This document shows positions 44,301-52,402 of a stretch of 57,952 bases of DNA, piece by piece. A program made the position numbers and the translations under genes. The DNA is from Desulfobacteraceae bacterium (GTDB lineage Bacteria; Desulfobacterota; Syntrophobacteria; Syntrophobacterales; Syntrophobacteraceae), in contig JAJFUA010000116.1 in the NCBI GenBank assembly GCA_021372635.1, forward strand, positions 1 to 57,952. The letters are read 5' to 3'. The notes beneath the pieces were generated by a model. The model did no database searches. It had not been told where the DNA came from and saw only the letters and a program-made list of their open reading frames with translations. How positions within the stretch are numbered: position 1 is the first letter of the stretch; every line of letters begins with the position of its first letter.

Positions 44301-44620
44301 CCGTCCTGCCGGGGCAGGTAGCGGAACCCGGAAATCTCATAGAGCGCTCCCAGGTTGATCTGGATCTCGTGGGGCAGACGGCTGTTGGTGGGATAATATT
44401 GAGTGTGCCAGATAGTCGTGGATTTTCCGTCGAAGGAATTCAGCGCCGCCCCATTCTCCGCCACCAGTTCCTGGCTGTCGACATATTGCAGCGTCCAGCC
44501 GGTACGCTCGATATTGCTCTGGCAGTAAGCCGGGCCAAAGAAAAAGATCGACCCGAGGAATACGAGAGCAATGGCGCACACCATGGCAGTGCCAATTTTG
44601 AAATCGATTGTCTTCTTCAT
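41354..44620 (-). CDS. Large exported multi-domain SGNH/GDSL hydrolase with three discoidin and three PKD domains
   Basis: 1088 residues. Signal peptide to about 34. Then discoidin 1 (~40-185), PKD 1 (~190-275), discoidin 2 (~285-430), PKD 2 and PKD 3 (~435-620), discoidin 3 (~625-775), an Ig-like region, and an SGNH hydrolase (~873-1088). The hydrolase has AVGDSITKG (Ser nucleophile), NKGISGDAS, LYGTNDAW and DGLHPNGTGY (Asp/His), a complete catalytic set. PKD cores show RWHFGDP or NWHFGDP. It probably removes O-acyl groups from the exported polysaccharide while anchored by glycan-binding modules. It starts 34 bases after asnB and is coupled to the next gene by four bases. Confidence 0.9.
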   Translation of the reverse strand: MKKTIDFKIGTAMVCAIALVFLGSIFFFGPAYCQSNIERTGWTLQYVDSQELVAENGAALNSFDGKSTTIWHTQYYPTNSRLPHEIQINLGALYEISGFRYLPRQDGSVNGRIKDYQFYVGEDGVNWGSPVATGSFANSAAEKTATFSPVTGRYIRLVALSEVNGSPWTSMAEINVVGVPSTVNLPPNGAIASPAADVTITAGETVVFAGTATDPNGDTSLTYRWHFGDPAIADSTLKSPGAVKFNNLGTYTVTFIVTDSQGLTDPSPDVRTVTVQAPVPAVIAHTNWTLQYVDSQEVLAEKGSAVNSFDGKTSTIWHTQYSPSSTPLPHEIQINLGTRYEISGFRYLPRQDGGVNGRIKDYRFYVSEDGVNWGNPVATGSFANTAAEKQVTTSTAIGQFVRLVALSEVNGGPWTSMAEINVVGMLSLVNLPPDGTITSPASNATIAAGQSVTFAGTATDPNGDTSFTCNWHFGDPAIADSSSLSPGPVQFNNPGTYTVTFTVTDSEGLADPTPASRTITVVNGPYVPPEGTITKPSTNVTVTAGETVSFAGTGTDPDGNTPLTYNWHFGDPAIADSNSQNPGPVRFYNPGTYVVVFTVADAMGFTDPTPDTRTITVLAATPATISHTGWSLSYVDSQELVAEKGAAVNSFDGKNTTIWHTQYYKTSPPPPHEIQINLGARYEISGFRYLPRQDGGVNGRIKDYRFYVGTNGTDWGTPVATGSFANSATEKTVAFSPVVGQYVRLVALNEVNGNPWTSMAEINVLSLPECLLGAPSVTISEPRDSALQWGPDLYVHAYACLDSAKHAGWGVRFKLNGGAGTGGVTYDAYWAPYEVTFKGVLHAEHTIDAVLIDAAGNEMAGANTSNRVSHVKIGDYYVAVGDSITKGSHDDITSDNTSLDGRNTSPGFEPILNNLLTQARGWPHTVINKGISGDASIDGLSKIAATMAEQVSSCYYLILYGTNDAWTPVPSGLGLRTGDSGYPGSYKDNMRQIMRKIKGAGKIPYVAKIPIASGQYAYLNTTLQEYNEVIDELAIEESVPVVPPDFYCFFSKNPTQIADGLHPNGTGYQSMAAIWRDTLLGKYSGCLP
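42315..42735 (-). repeat. Discoidin module DNA repeat, copy 3
   Basis: Encodes the third discoidin domain of the SGNH protein. A core of about 75 bases (42504-42580) is nearly identical to copies at 43528-43605 and 44268-44345, covering the GFRYLPRQDGG region. Confidence 0.75.
43345..43760 (-). repeat. Discoidin module DNA repeat, copy 2
   Basis: Encodes the second discoidin domain of the SGNH protein; closest to copy 3 in the shared core. Confidence 0.75.
44085..44495 (-). repeat. Discoidin module DNA repeat, copy 1
   Basis: Encodes the first discoidin domain of the SGNH protein; differs from copies 2 and 3 by a few bases in the core (GSVNG instead of GGVNG). Confidence 0.75.
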
Positions 44621-44654
44621 TGTATTATTGGGTCTTTTCCATTAGTGGGTGATG

Positions 44655-46568
44655 TTATGAAGAAAGCAAATTCCTGATTTCATCTATTGACTCATTTTCC
44701 ATGTACATCCTGTACCATATTTCAGCACTGCAAATCAGCCACAGCCGATTGCCGTGATCTGCGCGTTTCGTCAAGTGTTCATTGAGCAGCGTATCGACGG
44801 TTTCCTGATTTATATAGCCGCTCTGGGACAGGTGACATTTATGCAGAAAAGCATCATATATATGTCGGAATTCATCTTCGAGCATGTACGTGAGAGCTGA
44901 TGAAAATCCTTGTTTTTTCTTGTCCGTCAATGCGGTCGGAAGATGCCGCCTGGCGAGAGCTTTCTGTATGATCCGCCTTTTGGTGCCTTTCACTTTGAAT
45001 TTGCTGGGAATGGAAGCGCAGAATTCGGCAAGCTTGTGATCCAGGAAAGGCGCCCGAGCCTCGAGGCCGTGAGCCATGGTCATGCGATCCAGGACCATGT
45101 TCGGATGGTCGGGCATTCGGACCATGCTGTCCGAAAAGAGCATCCTGTCTATCGCTTCCGTGGCGTTCCCGCTGTCGAAGTATTCTCTTATGGTCGCCTC
45201 GGGATCGAACGTCGCGACGGCGCTGCGAAAGCTCTTCGTATAGAGACGCTCCTTGAAGCCGTCCGAAAAGTAGAAGTAGCCCAGGCTCTTGGCATAACGC
45301 TCGCTTTCGCTATAAAAAGACATTTCGTTCATCCATCGCAGCCTGTGACTCAGGCTGCGATACCAGAACCCCTCGGGGAGGAGCCGCAGCACTCTTCCGA
45401 TCAGGCATCGTCTCACCGCATCGGGAAGAAGGACGTAGTACGATACCAGTACGTTTCCATAGTAGCGGTCGTATCGGCCGAAAAGTTCGTCGCCGCCGTC
45501 GCCCCCCAGGACGACCTTGACCTGCCTGCCGGCAAATTCCGAGATGTAGTACATGCACACGGACAGGAGGTCGGACGGTTCGTCGAGGTGCCACACCAGG
45601 TCCGGGAGTGTCCGCACCAGCGACGGGGTGATGGTCAGTTCGTTGTGCTCGGTCCGGTACCGGTCCGATACCATTCTGGCAAACGGCAGTTCGCTGTAGC
45701 TGCGGTACGGAACGTCTCCGGAAAACGTCTTGACGGGCAGGTCCGTGGTCCCGGCCATCATGGCGACCACGAGGCTCGAATCCATGCCGCCGCTCAAAAA
45801 AGCGCCCACGGGCACGTCGCTGACCATGTGAACCCTGACGGACTCCCGCACCTGGTTTTCCAGGGCATCCACCACGTCGTCAAAACCTTCGGATAGCTTC
45901 GGCTCATAGTTCAACGCCCAGTATCGCTCCAGGAAAACCCGGCCGTCCCTGTATATGAGGTAGTGGCCCGGCGGAAGCTTTCGGATGTTCTTGAACATGG
46001 AGCGGGGGGGCGTGATGATCCGGATCGTCAGGTACTCGTAGAGGGCTTCGCAGTCGAGTTCCCTCAGCTCCGGATAACCGGCCAGCAGGGATTTGATCTC
46101 GGAAGCGAATGCGAACACGGGGCCGTTGTGATAGTAGTAGAGCGGCTTCTGTCCAAGATGGTCTCTGGCGATGAACAGCAGCTTCTCGCGGTGATCGTAG
46201 ATCGCGAAGGCGAACATTCCGCGCAAGTGCTTCAGACATCCGGTTCCCATTTCTTCGTACAGGTGGACGATGGTCTCCGTATCGCTCCTGGTCCTGAATC
46301 GATGCTTCTGCGCGAGGTTCTTCCCGAGTTCCCGGAAATTGTAAATTTCCCCGTTGAACGTGATCCAGACCGTCTCGTCCTCGTTGGCCATCGGCTGCCG
46401 CCCCCCTTCGAGGTCTATGATGGCAAGCCTTCGATGGCCGAAGCCGACGCGCCCGTTGACGTAGGCCCCTTCGCCGTCCGGTCCTCTGTGCGCGAGCACA
46501 CTGGACATCCGCTCGATTTCTTCGATCCGGACGCCGGATGGATCGATTCTGCCGCATATTCCGCACAT
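44655..46568 (-). CDS. asnB: Glutamine-hydrolysing asparagine synthase-like amidotransferase
   Basis: 637 residues. The N-terminal glutaminase has the nucleophile Cys2 (MCGICG), HRGPDGEG, HRRLAIID and FNGEIYN; the synthase domain has the PP-loop LSGGMDSSLV near residue 260 and GGDGGDELFGRY. AsnB relatives in glycan loci amidate uronic acids (as WbpS does) or act in exosortase-associated systems. Two uronic acid pathways (GDP-mannuronate and UDP-diacetamido-glucuronate) are in this locus, which makes sugar amidation more likely than housekeeping asparagine synthesis. It lies between the second flippase and the SGNH gene. Confidence 0.88.
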   Translation of the reverse strand: MCGICGRIDPSGVRIEEIERMSSVLAHRGPDGEGAYVNGRVGFGHRRLAIIDLEGGRQPMANEDETVWITFNGEIYNFRELGKNLAQKHRFRTRSDTETIVHLYEEMGTGCLKHLRGMFAFAIYDHREKLLFIARDHLGQKPLYYYHNGPVFAFASEIKSLLAGYPELRELDCEALYEYLTIRIITPPRSMFKNIRKLPPGHYLIYRDGRVFLERYWALNYEPKLSEGFDDVVDALENQVRESVRVHMVSDVPVGAFLSGGMDSSLVVAMMAGTTDLPVKTFSGDVPYRSYSELPFARMVSDRYRTEHNELTITPSLVRTLPDLVWHLDEPSDLLSVCMYYISEFAGRQVKVVLGGDGGDELFGRYDRYYGNVLVSYYVLLPDAVRRCLIGRVLRLLPEGFWYRSLSHRLRWMNEMSFYSESERYAKSLGYFYFSDGFKERLYTKSFRSAVATFDPEATIREYFDSGNATEAIDRMLFSDSMVRMPDHPNMVLDRMTMAHGLEARAPFLDHKLAEFCASIPSKFKVKGTKRRIIQKALARRHLPTALTDKKKQGFSSALTYMLEDEFRHIYDAFLHKCHLSQSGYINQETVDTLLNEHLTKRADHGNRLWLICSAEIWYRMYMENESIDEIRNLLSS

Positions 46569-46663
46569 GAATGACGATACCCCGTGGATGGCTCAACCGC
46601 CGCAGTGTCCGCCGCATCCTCCCGGCCCGTGAAGAACCGGGCTGCGAAAGGCGGCAAGGGAAA

Positions 46664-48142
46664 TCATGTGAACGAAGCGCAGTTCGGAGAACGGTTTCTG
46701 AGGGCCTGGACCAGTTCGGAGATTTCCCGCACGCTCAGCGCATTTGCACCGAACAGCAGGAGGATGTACGTCAGCGCGCATAAGCATGTCAGGGCGATTT
46801 TCATGAACAGGCCGCCTGCAAAGAAAACGACAGGTATGAAAGCGAGCCCCAGGAAAGCCACCTTTAATGCCGCCCCCAGGCACTCGATCAGCTGCCGCCG
46901 GAAATACAGGCCGGATACGAAGGCCATGACGATGCAGGAGATGAGGGTGGCGACCGAGCAACCGAAGGACCCGTGCATGGGAATCAGGATGAAGGAAAAC
47001 ACAAAGAGGGCGGCCAGGGAGCTGCCGATGGATACCAGGTATACATAAGGCTTGGAATAGACCATTGAATAAACATAGCAGAGATGGACTATCGAGACCG
47101 GGAAAATGCACAGAAGCTGAATCGCCGCGTTCGGAAAGGCATTCTCGTATTTCGACCCGATACAGACGATCATGGCTTCTCTGCCGATCCCGAAAAAGGC
47201 GATGGCGGCCATGGCTATGGCGATCCACATGTATTTCATGATCACGCTCGACCATACCATGATCTTTTGCTCTTTTCCGTTCAGCAGCAGTACGCTGAGT
47301 ATGGGTATCGTCGCACCCAGAACGACCAGGGAGAAATTCGACGTCAGGGCGAGAAGCTGGTTGGCGATATCGAACAGCGCAACCTGCTGGGAATCGTGGA
47401 GCAGATATTCGATCATGGTGTTCCCAAGCTTAAGCCAGATGCCCAGCAGGCAGCCGGACAGGTAAAATATCATGTCGTACAGCAGCAGCGGCTTGAGGAA
47501 TGAAAAATTCAGTGTCAGGTTGGAGCGGGAGAAATAACCTCTTGTATAGACATAGACGAAGACGACTATGGAAAACTCGACGATCAGGTTTGCCAGTATG
47601 GTTCCCTTGAGATCGTAAAAGTGGAACAGCACCGGAATGAGGACCAGGGCGAGAGCTTTTTTTGCAGGAGCGGGAAAGGAGAATTTCCCGAGTTCGTTGA
47701 GGCCGAAGAGCAGAGACAGAGGAACCGACTGCAGATCGATCAGCAGTGCGAGCAGTCCGATGAGGATGAAATAGTCTATGGGATAGCGATCGCCGTATGC
47801 TTGAACGAATATCACGGATGCGGCCGACAGGACGATAAAATCCAGGACGAGCTTCATGGCGAGAAAGCTCGAGGACAGGTCTTTTATCTTGTTCGGCTCC
47901 CTGTTGATTTGAAATTGAGGGACGAACCTTCCGAACACTTCGGCGTTTCCGCCGATGCTCAACAGGGAGGCGCAGATAAGGGCGATGGAGATCAGGAAGG
48001 CATACTTGCCGTAAACCTCCGGTCCCAGGTATCGGGGCACGAACATCACGTAGAGCGCGAGGAAAGGGTACTGGGCGACCCTGAAAAAGACCACCTTGGA
48101 AAGGTTTCTCGCGGTGACGCTGGCTTCTTCTGTTACCGGCAT
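46664..48142 (-). CDS. wzx: Wzx-type polysaccharide flippase (copy 2)
   Basis: 492 residues and about fourteen membrane helices. It opens SVTARNLSKVVFFRVAQYPFLALYVMFVPRYLGPEVYGKYAF, a typical MOP-flippase start split here by GP-helix breaks, and has YFSRSNLTLNFSFLKPLLLYD mid-protein. It shares the fold but little sequence with the flippase at 35915. Start 48142 (MPVTEEASV) has a GGAG site, with a long in-frame but non-family extension upstream. It sits with PIG-L, asnB and two GT4 genes, suggesting that this right-hand gene set serves its own glycan. Confidence 0.85.
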   Translation of the reverse strand: MPVTEEASVTARNLSKVVFFRVAQYPFLALYVMFVPRYLGPEVYGKYAFLISIALICASLLSIGGNAEVFGRFVPQFQINREPNKIKDLSSSFLAMKLVLDFIVLSAASVIFVQAYGDRYPIDYFILIGLLALLIDLQSVPLSLLFGLNELGKFSFPAPAKKALALVLIPVLFHFYDLKGTILANLIVEFSIVVFVYVYTRGYFSRSNLTLNFSFLKPLLLYDMIFYLSGCLLGIWLKLGNTMIEYLLHDSQQVALFDIANQLLALTSNFSLVVLGATIPILSVLLLNGKEQKIMVWSSVIMKYMWIAIAMAAIAFFGIGREAMIVCIGSKYENAFPNAAIQLLCIFPVSIVHLCYVYSMVYSKPYVYLVSIGSSLAALFVFSFILIPMHGSFGCSVATLISCIVMAFVSGLYFRRQLIECLGAALKVAFLGLAFIPVVFFAGGLFMKIALTCLCALTYILLLFGANALSVREISELVQALRNRSPNCASFT

Positions 48143-48198
48143 GGACGGTTGTTCTCCACGTTCCTCACGGCGACACGGTTTCGCAGGTCCCCGCGTAT

Positions 48199-49017
48199 TC
48201 AGATTCCGAGCAGCGGACCGAAGGATTCGTACAGCCGCCTGTACTCCTCGAGCCCGGCCATATAGAAGGCTTCGACGTAGCCCTTCCGCCGCTGCAGGTG
48301 ACTGGACCGGTAGGCGTTCAGGCCCAGCGCGGTGTGCACGTAATCCTTGTCCGCAAGCTGGCTGACGTATTGTGAAAGCGCCCGTTTCTTGAGTTCGACG
48401 ACGCTGTCGATTTCGACGAGGCAATTCGGGAAAAGCGGCGTCCAGACCTCATAGCCGATACAGTCGAAGCGGTAGCCCCGTCCCCGGGTCGCGTCCAGGA
48501 GCGCTCGGCCGACGGCGCGGTGGTCCGGGTGCTCCTCGAGGAAAAAGGGCAGGTAAACCACTTCAGGCCGCACATCGTCCAGGATCTTTCCCAATCTCGA
48601 CGGCAGGGTCGAATCGGAGCCGAGCATGGTTTCGACCGCATCCAGGTAAACGCCTTCGGTGACTCCCAGCGTTCGGAGGGCAGCGGCCGCCTCCTGCTTG
48701 CGGACGGTCATCAGCGATTCCTGGTGCAGCCGCCGCTCCGCGCCTTCCAGTTTCGCCAGCGCGCCGCTGCCGAAGCGGCCGTCGGTGAAGAACACCACTC
48801 TCACTTCCGCACCCTTCTGTACGTGACGGACGATTGCCCCTCCGCAGCCGATCGTCTCGTCGTCGAAATGAGGCGAAAGGACCAGCACGCGCTGTGCTCC
48901 CGGCTCCCAAAGCAGAGCCGGCTTGATTTTCACCGTCTGCAGCAGTCCGTAGGAGGCGAGATACGGCCTGGCCTTTCGACTCACATGCCTGACGAACCAG
49001 CGGCTCACGGCGTGCAT
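48199..49017 (-). CDS. PIG-L/LmbE family N-deacetylase
   Basis: 272 residues. The zinc site is spelled by SPHFDDETIGCGG (about 48-60) and EEHPDHRAVGRALLDA (about 162). PIG-L proteins remove N-acetyl groups from GlcNAc-containing lipids or intermediates in the cytoplasm. In this locus it could expose an amino group on a lipid-linked amino sugar, which might then receive another acyl group. It lies 66 bases downstream of a GT4 gene and 56 bases upstream of the flippase. Ribosome site GGGGA. Confidence 0.87.
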   Translation of the reverse strand: MHAVSRWFVRHVSRKARPYLASYGLLQTVKIKPALLWEPGAQRVLVLSPHFDDETIGCGGAIVRHVQKGAEVRVVFFTDGRFGSGALAKLEGAERRLHQESLMTVRKQEAAAALRTLGVTEGVYLDAVETMLGSDSTLPSRLGKILDDVRPEVVYLPFFLEEHPDHRAVGRALLDATRGRGYRFDCIGYEVWTPLFPNCLVEIDSVVELKKRALSQYVSQLADKDYVHTALGLNAYRSSHLQRRKGYVEAFYMAGLEEYRRLYESFGPLLGI

Positions 49018-49083
49018 ATCCAGTCCCCGGGTTTCTTGAAGCGAAGGCGCAGCCGGAAGGCCGCCCGCCTTTACCGGACGGAT

Positions 49084-50343
49084 TTACCCGGCCAGGCTGG
49101 CGAACAGTTCCAGGTATTGATTCACGACCCGGTCCATGCTGTACCGGCAGGCCGTGGAGTCGTGCGCGGCCTTTCCCATTTTCGGCCAGCCGTCGCGGTG
49201 TTCCAGCATCCATTCGAGAGCGGCCTGCAAATCTTCGGCGTCCTTCGGCTCGATCAGGCGTCCCGTCTGCCGGTCCCGGATCAGTTCGCAGGCTGCGCCG
49301 GAGCGCGTGCACACGGCCGGCAGTCCGCAGACCATGGCCTCGACCAGGGCCAGTGAAAATCCTTCGAAGTCGGTGGGAAAAACAAAGACGTCCGCCGACT
49401 GGAGGTAGCGGTGCACGTCATCCACCTCGCCCGCCAGGCTCAGTTGCGCTTCCATCCGGTTGGACCGGACATATTCCTTCAGTTCCGCCTCGCAGTCGTC
49501 CACGGAGGACTTGCCGGAGCCGACGATGACCAGGTGGATGTCCGGTCGGCCCTGGATCAGGCGGCGCCAGACGCGTGCCAGGGTCATGACCCCTTTTGTC
49601 CGGGCCAGCCGTCCGGAAAAGATGAAGACGGCCGCCTCCGGGGGAAACCCGAGAGCCATGCGAAGCTGTTTCTTCTCCCTGGCCGGGACGGGGTGGAACA
49701 GTTCGGTATTGACCCCGTTGGGGATCGGGCAGATCCTGGCCGGGTCTATGCCGATTTCGAGATACTGACGGCCGATTTCGGCCGAAATGGCCACCAGTCT
49801 GTCGGCACGGCGCAGGATGACGTTTCTTATGCCGCGATATGCGCGCAGCAGGGGCGCGACGCCGGGAAATTGCATCCGCTCCCTGCTCTGGCTCGACACA
49901 TCCTCCCACAGTTCGACAGGGGATTCGGACTTGATCACGCAGCGCTTGCCCAGCAGCCGGCTGAGCACGACGGCGGGGATCGACAGGATCCGCACTCCGG
50001 AAACCAGGATGATCTCGTAGGAGTCCGCGTTCGTGAACAAGCGGCAGGTCACGCGCACCAGCAGGGACAGCATCGGGAGAACCGCCTGCCACCCTTTTCC
50101 TTTCAGGATTCCAACGGGTGGGATGCGCGTGATCGGTACGTTCCCGTATAACTCGCTGGCTGGGGAATCGGGTTCCATCTTGCGGGTGATCACGGTCAGG
50201 GGAAGCCCCCTGGCGATCCAGCGGCTCGAAAGCTGAAAGGCGTGCTTCTCCAGGCCCCCCACGATGGGCGGGAAGAACCCGTCTGTGAGATACCAGACCC
50301 TGGGCAGGGGGGCGGCCGCTTGTTCCTGCATAGCTTGAACCAT
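49084..50343 (-). CDS. Family 4 glycosyltransferase
   Basis: 419 residues, GT-B. It opens PRVWYLTDGFFPPIVGGLEKHAF, a GT4 start; the donor lobe has FIFSGRLARTKGVMTLARVW and FPTDFEGFSLALVEAMVCGLPAVCT with an intact EX7E, followed by RSGAACELIRDRQTGRLI. Start 50343 has a GAGGA site 11 bases away; an ATG four codons in is possible. Next to the PIG-L gene, so it may act on the same amino-sugar intermediate. Confidence 0.86.
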   Translation of the reverse strand: MVQAMQEQAAAPLPRVWYLTDGFFPPIVGGLEKHAFQLSSRWIARGLPLTVITRKMEPDSPASELYGNVPITRIPPVGILKGKGWQAVLPMLSLLVRVTCRLFTNADSYEIILVSGVRILSIPAVVLSRLLGKRCVIKSESPVELWEDVSSQSRERMQFPGVAPLLRAYRGIRNVILRRADRLVAISAEIGRQYLEIGIDPARICPIPNGVNTELFHPVPAREKKQLRMALGFPPEAAVFIFSGRLARTKGVMTLARVWRRLIQGRPDIHLVIVGSGKSSVDDCEAELKEYVRSNRMEAQLSLAGEVDDVHRYLQSADVFVFPTDFEGFSLALVEAMVCGLPAVCTRSGAACELIRDRQTGRLIEPKDAEDLQAALEWMLEHRDGWPKMGKAAHDSTACRYSMDRVVNQYLELFASLAG

Positions 50344-50460
50344 CCGTAAGCTTTCCTCGTTGCGTGAGGTTTCGCGGGCGGTCGCGATCCGCCGGGCAGA
50401 TGCCTTCGCCCGCCGGGAAATCTTTCGCCGGTTCCCGCCCGCACCCGCCGCTGCTGCCGA

Positions 50461-51579
50461 TCAGCGGATTCCCTCATATACTTTCTCGAAAACCCCGAGC
50501 ACCTGGCGGGCGCATTTTTCCCAGCTGAACGCCTCGGCCCTGTGCAGCCCCTTCTCGACCATGCTTTTTCTCAGTTCGTGGTCCAGCAGGACCTCTTTCA
50601 TCCCTTTCGCGATTTCATCGACGTCCATGGGATCGACCAGGCGTGCCGCGCCATCCACCACCTCCGGCGGACTTCCGGTTTTGGAGGTGAGCACCGCGCA
50701 GCCGCTGGCCATGGCTTCCACCAGTGGAATGCCGAACCCTTCGTAAAGGGACGGCAGGACAAACAGGTCGGCCAAGTTGTATATGCCGGGAAGATCGTCG
50801 TGAAACACCCATCCGGTGAAGCGGACGCGGTTTTCCAGATTCAGATCGCGAAGCGGCCGCAGTTCCTTTTCCGACTGCCATGCAGGCTGGCCGGTCAACA
50901 CCAGGTCGTGAGGCACCTCGTCCCTGATTTGTGCAAAGGCTTTGAGCAGACGGCCGATATTCTTGGGCGGATAGATCTGGCCTACCCAGAAAATGTACTT
51001 TTCCGGAAGATTGTATTTCTCTCTCACTTGCTCCAGGTATTTTTCGTCCTCGATCCGGTGAAACAGCTTCCTGTCGAACCCGTTGTGTACGGGGAAGACC
51101 TTTGCGGGATGGACGTCGGCGAATCTCACGATATCGTTTTTGACATTGTTCGATACGGAGATGAACGCATCCGACAGATGGCAGTACAACGGAAGAGTCA
51201 TGCGGCAGTACAGCCGGTCATACCAGATGAAGGTGTCCGGGATCATGAAGCTTTCCGAACCGTGAAGCACGAAGATTCTCTTTTTGCCGCTGAAGAGCGG
51301 TATGGTGAACTTGGGATTGAAAAGAATGTCCACCTTCTTCCGCCGGGCCAGCAACGGCGCGGCCACCTGGTCCCAGAGGATGGTTCCCGGTATCGGCAGG
51401 GCGACTTCCTCGACGTTCGGGAAATGTCTGTACGTGCCTACGAGGTCGTGGCCCTGGTACATGAGGACATAACGATTCTTCGTGTCCAGGGTAAACAAAT
51501 TCGGCAGCAGGTTGTTGGTGTAGACCTTCACCCCGCCTTCATGCTGCTTGTAGTGTCGAAGCATCACGCCGATTTTCAT
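50461..51579 (-). CDS. Family 4 glycosyltransferase (WbaZ/mannosyltransferase-like)
   Basis: 372 residues. It opens MKIGVMLRHYKQHEGGVKVYTNNLL and has YIFWVGQIYPPKNIGRLLKAFA and LYEGFGIPLVEAMASGCAVLTSKTGSPPEVVDGAA, the complete EX7E site and the SPPE segment common in GDP-mannose- or GDP-heptose-using GT4 enzymes. That suggests, without proof, a GDP-sugar donor, which the algD and hdd genes could supply. Good GGGAG site. Confidence 0.87.
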   Translation of the reverse strand: MKIGVMLRHYKQHEGGVKVYTNNLLPNLFTLDTKNRYVLMYQGHDLVGTYRHFPNVEEVALPIPGTILWDQVAAPLLARRKKVDILFNPKFTIPLFSGKKRIFVLHGSESFMIPDTFIWYDRLYCRMTLPLYCHLSDAFISVSNNVKNDIVRFADVHPAKVFPVHNGFDRKLFHRIEDEKYLEQVREKYNLPEKYIFWVGQIYPPKNIGRLLKAFAQIRDEVPHDLVLTGQPAWQSEKELRPLRDLNLENRVRFTGWVFHDDLPGIYNLADLFVLPSLYEGFGIPLVEAMASGCAVLTSKTGSPPEVVDGAARLVDPMDVDEIAKGMKEVLLDHELRKSMVEKGLHRAEAFSWEKCARQVLGVFEKVYEGIR

Positions 51580-51621
51580 TGGAATCTCCCGGGGCTCTGC
51601 AACCTGTGCGACACGGTTGCG

Positions 51622-52377
51622 TCAGCCGTCCATGTCGCTTCGGATTTGCCGGACCTTTGCCGGAACTCCGAAAGCGAGCGCATTCGCGGGGATGTCCCTG
51701 TTCACCAGGGAGGCTGCCCCTATCACCGCCGACTCCCCCACGGTCACTCCGTCCAGCACGATCACGCCCGTCCCCAGCCAGGATTTCGCTCCTATCGAGA
51801 TCGGACCCATGGTGTAAACCTGCTGGTCCATAACGGGAAGCTTCGGATTGTCGAAGCGATAGGAGCCCGCGCTGATCGTGCAGCCGCCCGCGGTCAATAC
51901 CGCCTCGCCCAGGACCACTCCGTCCATGGAAACTATGGAGGAATTGCTCCCCAGGCTCGTTCGCCTTCCCAGACGGATCGGTCCGGCCTTGGCCAGGATC
52001 ATGCAATTCCGGTTGACGATGACGCCGTCCTCGATGACGATTCCCTCGTCCCCCGCGCCCCGCCCGTCGATGACGCAGTTGTCGTCGATGGTCACGTTGT
52101 CTCCCAGGGAGATCTTGTCCGGATGGCGGACGACCACGTTGCGCCCCAGTATCAGGCCTTTTCCCGTTTTCCTGAAGAGCCGCGGGTAAGATATCCTTCG
52201 CAGATAGTACCCGACGGCTCCAGGCATCGGACCGAGAAAGCCGGTAATCAGTTCATAGAGGAGAAGGCGCGCCAGCCCGGAATTCCCCACGGTAAGGGAC
52301 ATGTAGGCGCCGACGGGGTTCCGGCGTGCCTCGGCCAGTCTTTCGCGGATCACCCGATCTTTGCTGATTGCCTTCAA
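51622..52377 (-). CDS. Hexapeptide acyltransferase (WcaF/colanic-type)
   Basis: 251 residues. An N-terminal helical region of about 75 residues is followed by a left-handed beta-helix with repeats such as LILGRNVVVRHPDKISLGDNV, IVIEDGVIVNRNCMI and IGAKSWLGTGVIVLDGVTVGESAVIGAASLVNRDIPANALAFGVPAK. It probably O-acetylates a sugar. The best start is TTG at 52377, eight bases after an AGGA site; the next ATG would cut into the N-terminal helix. It is the third hexapeptide acyltransferase in the window. Confidence 0.84.
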   Translation of the reverse strand: MKAISKDRVIRERLAEARRNPVGAYMSLTVGNSGLARLLLYELITGFLGPMPGAVGYYLRRISYPRLFRKTGKGLILGRNVVVRHPDKISLGDNVTIDDNCVIDGRGAGDEGIVIEDGVIVNRNCMILAKAGPIRLGRRTSLGSNSSIVSMDGVVLGEAVLTAGGCTISAGSYRFDNPKLPVMDQQVYTMGPISIGAKSWLGTGVIVLDGVTVGESAVIGAASLVNRDIPANALAFGVPAKVRQIRSDMDG

Positions 52378-52402
52378 TCGTTTATCCTGTCGCGGGTTTT
52401 CG

